Below, one piece after another: positions 1 through 8,118 of a DNA stretch of 64,000 nucleotides; the stretch's first letter is position 1; each line of letters starts with the position of its first letter. This stretch comes from Paraburkholderia domus. Lineage in GTDB: Bacteria; Pseudomonadota; Gammaproteobacteria; Burkholderiales; Burkholderiaceae. Where the stretch lies: positions 536,834 through 600,833 of the forward strand of contig NZ_CAJNAT010000002.1 in assembly GCF_905220705.1 (NCBI RefSeq), given 5' to 3'. The position numbers were made by a program, and so were the translations under genes. The notes beneath the pieces were generated by a model. It did not search any database. It saw only the letters and a list, made by a program, of their open reading frames with translations, and was not told the origin of the DNA.

Positions 1-898
1 CATGGGAGGCTCGCTGCGCAATCCGGCCGCGTGGAATGCGGTGGTCGGTTTGCGCCCCTCGCCGGGACGCGTGCCACGCGCGCCAGATTTGAACGGCTGG
101 GCGACGCTCGGTGTAGATGGGCCGATGGCGCGCGATGTCGCCGACACCGCCTTGCTACTCAGTGCGATCTCCGGTCCCTCCGGCGAAACCGCGACCGAAA
201 TCAGCGAACCTGGGTCACGCTTTGCACAACCGTTGCAACGCGACTTTCGCGGCACACGAATTGCCATGTCGGTCCAGCTCGCCGGTCTTGCAGTCGATCC
301 CGAGATTCAACGCGCCGTGCAGGCCCAGGCCGCGGTATTTGAATCGATGGGTTGCCAAGTGGTGTTCGCCGACCCCGATCTCGGCGATGCCGAGGACGTG
401 TTCCGCATGGAGCGAGCGTGGATGATCGGCAGCCTGGTCGATCGGCTCGATGCCGATGCACGCGCACAACTGAAGCCGGAAATCGAAGCCGAGTGTCGTT
501 TGCACCGCTCGCTATCCGCAGCGGATCTGGGCGATATGTTCGTGCGCAAGACAGCCTTGTTCGAGCGCATGCGCCGTTTCATGGACGAGCACGCGTATTA
601 CGTGCTGCCTGCCACGCAGATGCTGCCCTTCGACGCCGACTTGCGCTGGCCCACTGAATTCATGGGCACACGCTATGACTCGTACATCGACTGGATGCGC
701 ATCTGTTGGTATCTCTCCTCTACCGAATCGCCGGTGCTCGCTTTGCCGTGCGGCTTTAGCGCTTCCGGCTTGCCGATCGGCCTGCAGATCGCCGGACGCT
801 TTCGCGACGACTGGGGTCTCCTGCAGTTCGGCCACGCCTACGAGGCCGTCGCGGCGCACGGCACGATGCGGCCACCGCTTGTCGCCGGACGCCGTTAA
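1..898 (+). CDS. Amidase, C-terminal part (5' end outside the window)
   Basis: This is the C-terminal part of an amidase-signature family enzyme, which hydrolyses C-N amide bonds with a Ser-cisSer-Lys triad. The window opens inside the signature: GGSLRNPAAWNAVVGLRPS matches the glycine/serine-rich loop that carries the catalytic serines. The remaining residues end with the usual 'LPIGLQIAGRF' segment. The apparent ATG at position 2 is internal, because the family needs about 170 more residues upstream. The substrate cannot be told from this part. The gene stops at a TAA 130 bases before the porin start and shares its strand, but there is no sign of co-transcription. Confidence 0.85.
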   Translation, partial: MGGSLRNPAAWNAVVGLRPSPGRVPRAPDLNGWATLGVDGPMARDVADTALLLSAISGPSGETATEISEPGSRFAQPLQRDFRGTRIAMSVQLAGLAVDPEIQRAVQAQAAVFESMGCQVVFADPDLGDAEDVFRMERAWMIGSLVDRLDADARAQLKPEIEAECRLHRSLSAADLGDMFVRKTALFERMRRFMDEHAYYVLPATQMLPFDADLRWPTEFMGTRYDSYIDWMRICWYLSSTESPVLALPCGFSASGLPIGLQIAGRFRDDWGLLQFGHAYEAVAAHGTMRPPLVAGRR

Positions 899-1029
899 AC
901 ACTGCTAATTCCGAGGTTCTTCCAGTAGCCGGTTCGCCGCCGGCTGCTTGCAGACAAGCAACGCGTGGCTCGCGGGAGCGATCACGTCCGTCACTTTTCG
1001 TACTTTCTCTAACTTGAGCGTCAGACAAC

Positions 1030-2232
1030 ATGAAAAAAACGCTACTGGCAGTAAGCCTCGCCGCAACCTTTCCGGCAGTGGCACATGCACAGAGTGCCGT
1101 CACGCTATACGGCATTATCGATGAAGGTTTGAGTTATACGAGCAATGCGGCGACGGCCAACGCCAACGGCAGCGTCTCGGGCCACAGCGCGGTTCGTCTG
1201 CTGAGCGGCGTGATGCAGCAAAGCCGCTGGGGCATGCGTGGCGCGGAGGACCTTGGCGGCGGCATGAAAGCGATCTTCATGTTGGAGAACGGCTTCGACG
1301 CCAGCACCGGCAAGCTTGGCCAAGGCGGGTTGCTATTTGGCAAGAAGGCTTGGGTGGGCTTGTCGGGTCCGTTCGGCACCGTGACGCTCGGCCGTCAGTA
1401 CGACACGAACGTCGATATCCTTGGCCCGTTTGAGGTCGGTGATCAATGGGGTGGTTATATGGCGGCGCATCCTGGCGATCTCGACAACATCAATAACACG
1501 AATTCGACCAACAACGCGATCAAGTTCACTAGCAATACTTACGGCGGTTTGACCGTGGAAGGGATGTACAGTCTGGGCGGCGTGGCGGGTGATTTCTCGC
1601 GTAACCGGATCTGGTCCGTGTCGGCGGGGTATGTGAATGGACCGCTGGCGCTGGGTGTAGGTTATCTCGATGTCGCCAACCCGAATACATCGTTCTTCGG
1701 TAGTACCGGGAGCCCTGCTGCTACTGTGAATGGCGTGCCGGGCAGCAATATGGCGTCGCCGGTTTATTCAGGGTATGCGTCGGCGAAGTCGCTGCATGTG
1801 ATTGGTGCTGGGGCGTCTTATCTTTTCGGTGCTGCGACGTTTGGTGCGACTTATTCGAATACGAGTTTTCGCGATCTTGGGGATTTTTCTTCAGGGCCGA
1901 ATCCGGCTGGCCTGAGCGGCAATGCTACGTTGAATAATGCGGAAGTGAATTTCAAATATCAGATCACGCCTGATTTGCTGTGTGGTTTGGCGTATGACTA
2001 TACGAAGGGGAGTTCGGTTAAAGGCATGACGGGGGCGACCTATCAGCAGGTCGCTTCGGGGATCGACTACTTTGTTTCCAAGCGTACTGATGTGTATCTG
2101 ATCGGGGTTTATCAGAAAGCCTCCGGAACGGATTCGACTGGGAAGCAGGCTGTCGCTGCTATTAATGGGCCTTCTGCGTCGGCCGATGATAAGCAGGCTG
2201 TTTTGAGGATTGGGATGCGGCATAAGTTTTGA
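1030..2232 (+). CDS. Gram-negative porin, OmpC type
   Basis: A 400-residue outer-membrane general porin that would form a trimeric 16-strand barrel for passive uptake of small solutes. The signal peptide is clear: MKKTLLAVSLAATFPAVAHA, then the mature start QSAVTLYG, the 'SSVTLYGxID' opening typical of Burkholderia porins. Further family marks are 'QSRWGMRGAEDLGGG' and a C-terminus ending in 'RHKF' with the terminal phenylalanine needed for barrel assembly. Its stop lies 8 bases before the left end of the inverted-repeat element at 2241. The last third of the gene is visibly richer in T and G-ending codons than the first, an uneven composition that may reflect recombination between porin genes. 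Function is known at family level only. Confidence 0.93.
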   Translation: MKKTLLAVSLAATFPAVAHAQSAVTLYGIIDEGLSYTSNAATANANGSVSGHSAVRLLSGVMQQSRWGMRGAEDLGGGMKAIFMLENGFDASTGKLGQGGLLFGKKAWVGLSGPFGTVTLGRQYDTNVDILGPFEVGDQWGGYMAAHPGDLDNINNTNSTNNAIKFTSNTYGGLTVEGMYSLGGVAGDFSRNRIWSVSAGYVNGPLALGVGYLDVANPNTSFFGSTGSPAATVNGVPGSNMASPVYSGYASAKSLHVIGAGASYLFGAATFGATYSNTSFRDLGDFSSGPNPAGLSGNATLNNAEVNFKYQITPDLLCGLAYDYTKGSSVKGMTGATYQQVASGIDYFVSKRTDVYLIGVYQKASGTDSTGKQAVAAINGPSASADDKQAVLRIGMRHKF

Positions 2233-2358
2233 TTTTTTTTTGCCTGCGCGGCGCTTATGTTGGTATGCCTACGGTGTTGGCCTTTCCTTGATCTGGCTTT
2301 TTTGCCTTTCCTTGATTTGTTAGTGGTCTATTAGCGTCGCCCCTGTGCGGGGCAGGCA

Positions 2359-2393
2359 CCTACTTTTCTTTGCATGCCGCAAAGAAAAGTAGG
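2359..2393. terminator. 15-bp perfect hairpin inside the left arm of element copy 1
   Basis: CCTACTTTTCTTTGC, loop ATGCC, then GCAAAGAAAAGTAGG. The same hairpin recurs in the right arm (about 3054-3088). The matching stem in element copy 2 has one T changed to C and its partner A changed to G, so pairing is kept. A role as a transcription stop for the flanking convergent genes is inferred from its position; there is no classical U-tract. Confidence 0.55.
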
Positions 2394-2656
2394 CAAAAGA
2401 AAGCGGCTCAAACCGCTAATTCTTAAGTGGATCCCCTGGCTTGGAGGGGATAGTGGTGCATCTGGAATCCGTGCCCTCGCACATTCGGCGCAAGTGACAA
2501 AGCCATCATACTTCCGGTGGCGCTACGCGCGCCGAAGAGTACTTCATAAAACCATCCACTGCGTCTTGCCTCTCCTATTTTTCTCAGCACCACCACTCGC
2601 CGTTGCATCGCCGACGTCACTCTAGCCTCAACCGCTGTAGCAGCACCAACAGCGAC

Positions 2657-2787
2657 TGTGGCTGTGGCTGTGGCTGTGGCTACGATCGCGGTTGCGGTTG
2701 CGGTTGCGGTTGCGGTTGCGGTTGCGGTTGCGGTTGCGGTTGCGGTTGCGGTTGCGGTTGCGGTTGCGGTTGCGGTTGCGGTTGCGG
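2657..2787. repeat. Hexanucleotide tandem array (TGTGGC x4, then GCGGTT x about 16.7)
   Basis: Positions 2657-2680 hold four TGTGGC units. After a 7-base break, 2688-2787 hold an uninterrupted GCGGTT array of 100 bases. All frames across it stay open and give artefactual dipeptide-repeat reading frames (Ala-Val, Arg-Leu, Cys-Gly; Ala-Thr, Arg-Asn on the other strand). Element copy 2 lacks the array, so it was gained or expanded within this copy. The perfect units suggest recent slippage. Confidence 0.95.
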
Positions 2788-3212
2788 CAAATCGAATTTT
2801 CATTCGAAGCGGGGTTCACCCATCAGTGCAGAAACGCCCACACCGAGGCAAAGCCGAGGGTCCCACCATACACGAACGAAGCCCCTGGTTTCCCAGGCAG
2901 ACCCATCCGCGACGCACGTAGTGCGGAGTGGGAGCTGACGAGCCCTTTGTCACTAACGCTGAAGGTGCGAGAACACGGATTCCAGATGCACCACTATCCC
3001 CTCCAAGCCAGGGGACCCGCTTAAGAATTAGCGGTTTGAGCCGCTTTCTTTTGCCTACTTTTCTTTGCGGCATGCAAAGAAAAGTAGGTGCCTGCCCCGC
3101 ACAGGGGCGACGCTAATAGACCACTAACAAATCAAGGAAAGGCAAAAAAGCCAGATCAAGGAAAGGCCAACACCGTAGGCATACCAACATAAGCGCCGCG
3201 CAGGCATATAAA

Positions 3213-4310
3213 TCAAAACCCCAACCGCGTCACACGAATCCACTCATACCATGCCTCCATCCCCTCTCCGCTCTGCGCCGACACCTGCAAAATCTCAATC
3301 TGCGGATTGACCCTCCTTGCATAATCAACGCACCGCGCAACATCAAACCGCAAATACGGCAACAGATCTATCTTATTCAGCAACAACAACGAACAAGCCC
3401 GAAACATATGCGGATACTTGATTGGCTTATCCTCACCTTCCGTGACGGAAAGAATCAAAACCTTAGCCCCTTCACCAAGATCGAACAACGCAGGACACAC
3501 GAGGTTGCCTACATTCTCAATCACCACAACCGAATGCATCGGCGGATCGAGTTGCGTCAGAGCACGTGAAGCCATCTCCGCATCCAGATGACAGCCCGTG
3601 CCAGTGTTGACCTGAACGACACGCGCGCCAGTAGCGCGAATCCGTTCGGCGTCGTTAAGCGTCGCCTGGTCGCCTTCAATCACCGCAAGCGGCAACGTCG
3701 CACCGAGATCGTGGATCGTGCGCTCAAGCAGCGTCGTCTTGCCCGCACCCGGCGAACTCATCAGGTTCAGCGCGAAAATAGAGCGGCCCGCCAGCCAGCC
3801 GCGATTGCGTTCGGCCAGCAATTGATTCTTCGCCAGAATGTCACGCTCCAACGTAATCGAAGTGACACGTTCGCTCTCGTGGTTATGCGAGTGATCTTGT
3901 GCATGGGCATGATCGTGCAAGTGGTCGCCGTCATGTGAATGCTCATGCGGATGCGAATGCGCAAGAACACCGTCGTGCGAATGGTCATACGCCGGATCAC
4001 CATCAGGTAAATGCTCATGAGGGTGCGGATGCGGGTGGCCATGCGAACGGGCATGCTCGTCCGAATGCAGTGATTCGTGCGAATGTGACTGGCCGTGCGC
4101 ATGCGAATGGCTGTACGGATGCCGGAGTCCATGGCCCTGCTCATATTCGCTCACTCGCCGATATGCCGGTTCACGTGCTCCGGGTGCAGCGTGATCCTGC
4201 GCGGCTTGCGATTGAGATTGTGATTGCGTTTCCGCCTGCGCCGCCTCCTCCGCGTCCAGATCGGTCACCGCCACGCCCTGCGTATTCGAGCATCCGCATG
4301 TCGTACACAT
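3213..4310 (-). CDS. hypB: HypB, nickel-binding GTPase for hydrogenase maturation
   Basis: HypB delivers nickel to the hydrogenase large subunit in a GTP-driven step together with HypA. The start chosen gives MCTTCGCS, the N-terminal Cys motif that forms the high-affinity Ni site in many HypB proteins. This ATG overlaps the hypA stop (TGATG). Residues about 60-145 form a histidine-rich stretch with roughly 29 His, usual for HypB forms that also store nickel. The GTPase domain follows, with P-loop SSPGAGKTT near residues 185-193, 'IEGDQAT' and 'NKIDLLPY'. The frame stays open 25 codons upstream of the chosen start, but that reading would run through hypA. It is the last gene of the operon, ending 6 bases from the repeat element. 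Confidence 0.96.
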   Translation of the reverse strand: MCTTCGCSNTQGVAVTDLDAEEAAQAETQSQSQSQAAQDHAAPGAREPAYRRVSEYEQGHGLRHPYSHSHAHGQSHSHESLHSDEHARSHGHPHPHPHEHLPDGDPAYDHSHDGVLAHSHPHEHSHDGDHLHDHAHAQDHSHNHESERVTSITLERDILAKNQLLAERNRGWLAGRSIFALNLMSSPGAGKTTLLERTIHDLGATLPLAVIEGDQATLNDAERIRATGARVVQVNTGTGCHLDAEMASRALTQLDPPMHSVVVIENVGNLVCPALFDLGEGAKVLILSVTEGEDKPIKYPHMFRACSLLLLNKIDLLPYLRFDVARCVDYARRVNPQIEILQVSAQSGEGMEAWYEWIRVTRLGF

Positions 4311-4639
4311 CACACCACCTCCATCTGCCGGATCTTCAACTGCTGCCCTGAAATCAGTTCGAGATTTTCGCTCCCGCATTCGCACTGGCCAAACGGCACA
4401 TCGATCTCAAGTGTCTCACCACACGCAAGGCAGCGTGCCTGCCCGGGAATTTCGATGATCTCCAGGGTCGCGCCCTCCACCGCCGTATCCTTCGCGCAGA
4501 CATCGAAGCAAAACCGGATGGCGTCCGGCATCACCGCCGACAATTGCCCAATCTCCAGCGTCACACTTCGCACGCGAGCGCCCTTGGCCTGTTCCGCGCA
4601 TATCTCGACGACGCTGTTGGCAATACTCAACTCATGCAT
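4310..4639 (-). CDS. hypA: HypA, nickel chaperone for hydrogenase maturation
   Basis: A 109-residue partner of HypB. The start is placed at MHEL because the N-terminal Met-His-Glu is the nickel site of the family; an ATG five codons upstream would bury it. The zinc site has CxxC at residues 70-73 and a shortened CxC (CECG) at 86-88 instead of the usual second CxxC. From memory such a CxC also occurs in actinobacterial-type HypA proteins, but this was not checked. Alternative metallochaperone roles (urease) are unlikely given the operon. The gene lies 18 bases after hypE and its stop overlaps the hypB start by one base. Confidence 0.95.
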   Translation of the reverse strand: MHELSIANSVVEICAEQAKGARVRSVTLEIGQLSAVMPDAIRFCFDVCAKDTAVEGATLEIIEIPGQARCLACGETLEIDVPFGQCECGSENLELISGQQLKIRQMEVV

Positions 4640-4657
4640 GGCGCGTTCCTCCATCGG

Positions 4658-5749
4658 TCAGCAGATGCGCGGCAGTTGCTCGCCCACCAGCATGTCGACG
4701 ATACGCTGCCCGCCGAACACGGTCTGCATGACGACAAGACCAGCCGCGCCCGCTTCGCCCATTTCCACCGTGCCGATTGCTGCCGCCTCACGTCCCGCCG
4801 GATGCGCGCGCATGGCAGTCAGTACCCGCTCCGCAGCAGCGGCGGGCACGACGGCTACGAGCTTGCCTTCGTTCGCCAGATACAGCGGATCGAGGCCGAG
4901 GATCTCGCACGCGCCCTTGACCTGCTCGCGCAACGGCAGGTCCGCTTCACGCAACCGTATCGTCACGTTCGAACTCTGTGCGAACTCGTTCAACACGGTC
5001 GCGACGCCACCGCGGGTCGCATCGCGCAAACAATGAATCTGCGGACACGCGTCGAGCATTGCCGCGATCAGGCTATTGAGCGGACAGCAGTCACTTTCAA
5101 CGTCGGCTTCCAGTGCGAGTTGCTGGCGCGCGACCAGAATCGCCGCGCCGTGATCGCCGAGATAGCCGTTGACAATCACGATGTCGCCAGGACGCGCGTT
5201 GCGTGCCGAAATCGACACGTCGCGGCGCACCACGCCGATGCCGGCGGTGTTGATGAAAAGTTTGTCCGCACAGCCGCGCTCGACCACTTTCGTGTCGCCC
5301 GTCACGATTGCGACGCCCGCTTCGAGCGCGACCCGTTGCATGCTCGCGGCGACGCGTCGCAAGATATCGACAGCGAGGCCTTCCTCGATCACCACCGCGC
5401 ACGAAAGATATAAAGGCGTCGCGCCGCATACGGCCAGATCGTTGACCGTGCCCGCTACCGCCAACGTGCCGATATCGCCGCCCGGAAAGAACAGTGGATC
5501 GACGACGTAGCTGTCGGTCGTAAAGGCCAGCCGGTCACCACGTGTGGCGAGATCGGCGAGCGCGAATACGGCCTGATCTTCCAGCGCTGCGAGCGTGGGA
5601 TTGTCGAAGGTCGAAACGAAGACGTCTTCAATCAGATCGCGCATCGCGCGGCCGCCGCTGCCGTGCGCCAGATTGACGGACACGTCGCGTACGCGGGCGA
5701 CGCGGCGAGGTGCCGCGGGCTGCAGAGGATCGGACGCCCGGTCGTTCAT
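4658..5749 (-). CDS. hypE: HypE, carbamoyl dehydratase (cyanide ligand synthesis)
   Basis: HypE receives a carbamoyl group from HypF on its C-terminal cysteine, dehydrates it with ATP to thiocyanate, and passes cyanide to the iron held by HypC-HypD. The protein ends in PRIC, the required terminal Cys. Other PurM/AIR-synthase-like family features seen are 'VNLAHGSGGRAMRDLI' near the N-terminus, 'FTTDSYVVDPLFFPGGDIG' and 'DATRGGVATVLNE'. The start at 5749 (MNDRAS) overlaps the hypD stop as ATGA, and the upstream in-frame codons belong to hypD. Length of 363 residues is normal. Confidence 0.95.
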   Translation of the reverse strand: MNDRASDPLQPAAPRRVARVRDVSVNLAHGSGGRAMRDLIEDVFVSTFDNPTLAALEDQAVFALADLATRGDRLAFTTDSYVVDPLFFPGGDIGTLAVAGTVNDLAVCGATPLYLSCAVVIEEGLAVDILRRVAASMQRVALEAGVAIVTGDTKVVERGCADKLFINTAGIGVVRRDVSISARNARPGDIVIVNGYLGDHGAAILVARQQLALEADVESDCCPLNSLIAAMLDACPQIHCLRDATRGGVATVLNEFAQSSNVTIRLREADLPLREQVKGACEILGLDPLYLANEGKLVAVVPAAAAERVLTAMRAHPAGREAAAIGTVEMGEAGAAGLVVMQTVFGGQRIVDMLVGEQLPRIC

Positions 5750-6996
5750 GAACGGCCCCGCGTAGTGGATGCACAGGCTGCATCGGCTACAACGGCCGCG
5801 CCGCTGGCACCCAGGCATACCGGCGCCAACGCATCGGGTGATTTCACGTTCTGCCGCGCAATACGCCGCTCATCGATCCGCGACGTATCGATGCGTCCAT
5901 AGTTGTAGTAAGCCGCACACGCGCCTTCGCTCGACACCATCAGAGAGCCGAGCGGCGACTCCGGCGTGCAGGCGGTGCCGAACACCTTGCATTGATGTGG
6001 CTTGATCACCCCCTTGAGCACCTCGCCGCATTGGCATGCTTTCGGGTCGGCGATCTTCAGGTTCGGCACATCGAACTTGCGCTCCGCGTCGAACGCGGCG
6101 AACGCCTCACGGACCCTGACACCCGAGTGATCGATCGAACCCAATCCGCGCCATTCGAAGAATTCACGCGTCTCGAACACGCGCATCACCGCGGACAAGG
6201 CCTGCGCATTGCCGTCCTCAGTCACGACGCGGCCATACTGGTTCTCCACTTCGCAGCGCCCGTCTGCAATCTGCCGCAATACCATCCACATCGATTGCAA
6301 TACGTCGAGTGGCTCGAATCCCGCCACCGTAATCGGCTTGCGATAGTGCCGTGCGATGAAATCATAGGGTCGTGTGCCGATCACCATGCTGACGTGTCCC
6401 GGACCGAGAAAGCCGTCGAGATGCAAGTCGGGGGAATCGAGAATCGCCTTGATAGTCGGGATGATCGTGATGTGATTACAGAACAGCGAGAAATTGTGGA
6501 CCTTTTTCGCGTGCGCCTGCAGGACCGTCATCGCGGTGCTGGGCATGGTCGTCTCAAAGCCGAGTCCGAAGAAGATCACCTCCCGGTCAGGATTCAGTTG
6601 CGCGAGCTTCAATGCGTCGAGCGGTGAATAGACCATGCGCACATCGGCGCCATCGGCTTTCGCTTTCAGCAGGCTCTTTTTCGAACCCGGTACACGCATC
6701 GCGTCGCCGAAGGTCGTGAAGATCACTTCCGGACGCTCGGCCAACGCGACACAATCATCGACGCGGCCCATCGGCAGCACGCACACCGGGCAACCTGGGC
6801 CGTGCACGAACTCCACCGTGTCGGGCAGCAATTGCTGAATGCCGTAGCGGAAAATCGTATGGGTATGACCGCCACACACTTCCATGATTTGCAGCGGCCG
6901 CTGTTTGGCGCGTTCGATGCGGGACACCAGCGCGCGGATTTCCTTCTCCAGCGTTTTCGCTTTGTGCGGGTCGCGAAACTCATCGACGTATTTCAT
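5746..6996 (-). CDS. hypD: HypD, Fe-S scaffold for Fe(CN)2CO assembly
   Basis: HypD with HypC forms the scaffold on which Fe(CN)2CO is built. Core motifs are EVCGGHTH (Cys about 41), GPGCPVC (Cys about 69 and 72), 'FGLGFETTMP', and the C-terminal [4Fe-4S] set CQCGEV...C...FGTACTPESPLG, followed by 'SSEGACAAYYNYGR'. The start at 6996 (MKYVDEF) overlaps the SIS gene stop by four bases (ATGA). The frame continues far upstream but that part is the shadow of the SIS gene. After the usual end of the family there is a tail of about 40 residues, low in complexity and ending SGAAVVADAACASTTRGRS, whose role is unknown. Confidence 0.95.
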   Translation of the reverse strand: MKYVDEFRDPHKAKTLEKEIRALVSRIERAKQRPLQIMEVCGGHTHTIFRYGIQQLLPDTVEFVHGPGCPVCVLPMGRVDDCVALAERPEVIFTTFGDAMRVPGSKKSLLKAKADGADVRMVYSPLDALKLAQLNPDREVIFFGLGFETTMPSTAMTVLQAHAKKVHNFSLFCNHITIIPTIKAILDSPDLHLDGFLGPGHVSMVIGTRPYDFIARHYRKPITVAGFEPLDVLQSMWMVLRQIADGRCEVENQYGRVVTEDGNAQALSAVMRVFETREFFEWRGLGSIDHSGVRVREAFAAFDAERKFDVPNLKIADPKACQCGEVLKGVIKPHQCKVFGTACTPESPLGSLMVSSEGACAAYYNYGRIDTSRIDERRIARQNVKSPDALAPVCLGASGAAVVADAACASTTRGRS

Positions 6997-7709
6997 GGCG
7001 CGCCTCCGTCGGGCGAGCTTGCCAGTCCAGCCGGACCGGCGAGGCCGCCGCGGTCGTCGGCAAGCAGCGTATGCACGAGGTCCCACAGAATGTGATAAAT
7101 CGCGACGTGGGTCTCCTGCACGCGATGAATGCTGTCGCTTCTCACCACGAGGCAATGATCGACAGCGGCGCTGGTCGCCATGCGTCCACCATCGTGGCCT
7201 GACAGGCCGATGGTCAGCAGGCCCATCTCTTTCGCCTTCGTAAAGGCAGTCAGCAGGTTTTCGGAATTTCCGCTGGTCGACACCCCGATCAGCGCATCGC
7301 CACGCCGGCCTTGCGCCACCAGTTGCCGCACGAAAATATGACTGAAGCCGACATCGTTGCCGACCGCCGTCAACATCGCCACGTCGGCCACCAGATTGAT
7401 CGCGGTGAGTGCCGGCCGGCCCGTGGTCACCGGATGCAGAAACTCGACGGCAATATGTGCGGCATCGCAACTCGAACCGCCATTGCCCATCGTGAAGAGC
7501 CGGCCGTCGCGGCGGTACATCTCGGCTAGCGCATGGGCGACCCGCACTACCGCCGGACCGTTTTCGTCGAAGAAACGTCGTTTCGTGTCGACGCTGTCGT
7601 AGGCTTTCAGACGTACTGAATCGAGCAGCGCAGCGTCGAGCTTGTCTGCGTCCTGGTGAGCGCCGTGCAGGAACGGATACAACGCCTGCAGCGATTCATG
7701 TTCGGGCAT
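6993..7709 (-). CDS. SIS-domain isomerase (GmhA/DiaA-like) inside the hyp operon
   Basis: A 238-residue protein of the phosphoheptose isomerase (GmhA/DiaA) group of sugar isomerase domain proteins. It shows the phosphosugar-binding segments 'TMGNGGSSCDAAHIAVEF' and 'GVSTSGNSENLL', and an N-terminal helix region like GmhA. Family enzymes isomerise sedoheptulose 7-phosphate; DiaA members act as protein adaptors instead. It is co-directional with hypC (30 bases upstream) and its stop overlaps hypD by four bases, so it is translated with the maturation genes. That placement points to a role in hydrogenase biogenesis rather than lipopolysaccharide synthesis, but no mechanism is known to me. A role in supplying a small metabolite for ligand synthesis is speculation. 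Confidence 0.85.
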   Translation of the reverse strand: MPEHESLQALYPFLHGAHQDADKLDAALLDSVRLKAYDSVDTKRRFFDENGPAVVRVAHALAEMYRRDGRLFTMGNGGSSCDAAHIAVEFLHPVTTGRPALTAINLVADVAMLTAVGNDVGFSHIFVRQLVAQGRRGDALIGVSTSGNSENLLTAFTKAKEMGLLTIGLSGHDGGRMATSAAVDHCLVVRSDSIHRVQETHVAIYHILWDLVHTLLADDRGGLAGPAGLASSPDGGAP

Positions 7710-7739
7710 GGCGGTCTCCGTTGGCTTCTGGTCGCTCGT

Positions 7740-8045
7740 TCATGGCGCACTGCGCAGTTCATCGCGCAGCCCATCCATATCAGCCATGTCGTCCATCTCG
7801 CCCTGCGCGACGCCCAGTTCTTGCAATAACGCGAGCGTGCGCGCGGCTTCCTGCTCGTCGAGCCGGCTCATCGCGAAGCCCACGTGCACCAGGACCCATT
7901 CGCCGACGCACGCGCTCGCCGGTCGTCCCTCGTCGATTATGAAGGCGATGTTGATCACGCGCCGCACACCGCCGACGTTCACGAGTGCGAGATCGTTCGC
8001 CGCATCGGTCACTTCGACAATCTGTCCTGGGATGCCCAAACACAT
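7740..8045 (-). CDS. hypC: HypC, iron-ligand chaperone
   Basis: HypC carries the Fe(CN)2CO unit with HypD and hands it to the large-subunit precursor. The N-terminus MCLGIPGQIVEV has the essential Cys2. 'GVRRVINIAFI' matches the family's conserved 'G..R.V.....' core, followed by 'VGEWVLVHVGFAMSRLDEQEA'. At 101 residues it is slightly long for the family because of an acidic C-terminal tail (GEMDDMADMDGLRDEL). It follows hypF by 73 bases. Confidence 0.94.
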   Translation of the reverse strand: MCLGIPGQIVEVTDAANDLALVNVGGVRRVINIAFIIDEGRPASACVGEWVLVHVGFAMSRLDEQEAARTLALLQELGVAQGEMDDMADMDGLRDELRSAP

Positions 8046-8118
8046 GGTGTTCTCCCCTTAACCCGCTTTTGCGCCGCGATTTCTGTACTGCGACTTCCTC
8101 ACCACCTTCACACCGCGT

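Larger units (their letters stand above)
2241..3206. mobile_element. Inverted-repeat element copy 1 (966 bp)
   Basis: Arms of about 230 bases at each end are near-perfect reverse complements (about 2241-2473 and 2974-3206). The outer ends read TGCCTGCGCGGCGCTT. Each arm holds a 15-bp hairpin (left arm 2359-2393) and a shorter GCCCC-TGTGC-GGGGC hairpin (2338-2352). Inside lie a module shared with copy 2 (opposite orientation) and a hexamer array at 2688-2787. No credible transposase or other protein is encoded. The left end follows the porin stop by 8 bases and the right end lies 6 bases from the hypB stop, so the element fills the gap between two convergent genes. It could be a non-autonomous transposable element, a bidirectional terminator, or both. 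Confidence 0.75.

Noticed and set aside
2603..3024. Open frames across the hexamer array (Ala-Val, Arg-Leu, Cys-Gly, Ala-Thr repeats)
   Set aside because: A hexamer array leaves all frames open; sequences are pure dipeptide repeats with no start signals.
2374..3116. Frames beginning MPQRKVGKRKRLKP inside the element arms
   Set aside because: The same string appears from both arms and overlaps the hairpin; it is a reading of the repeat, not a gene.
4224..5413. Plus-strand frames of 270 and 289 codons over hypA and hypE
   Set aside because: Shadows of strongly conserved hyp genes on the other strand.
5746..7470. HypD as a 574-residue protein from an upstream start
   Set aside because: The extra N-terminus is an out-of-frame reading of the SIS gene; the ATG at 6996 starts exactly at the family N-terminus and overlaps the previous stop.
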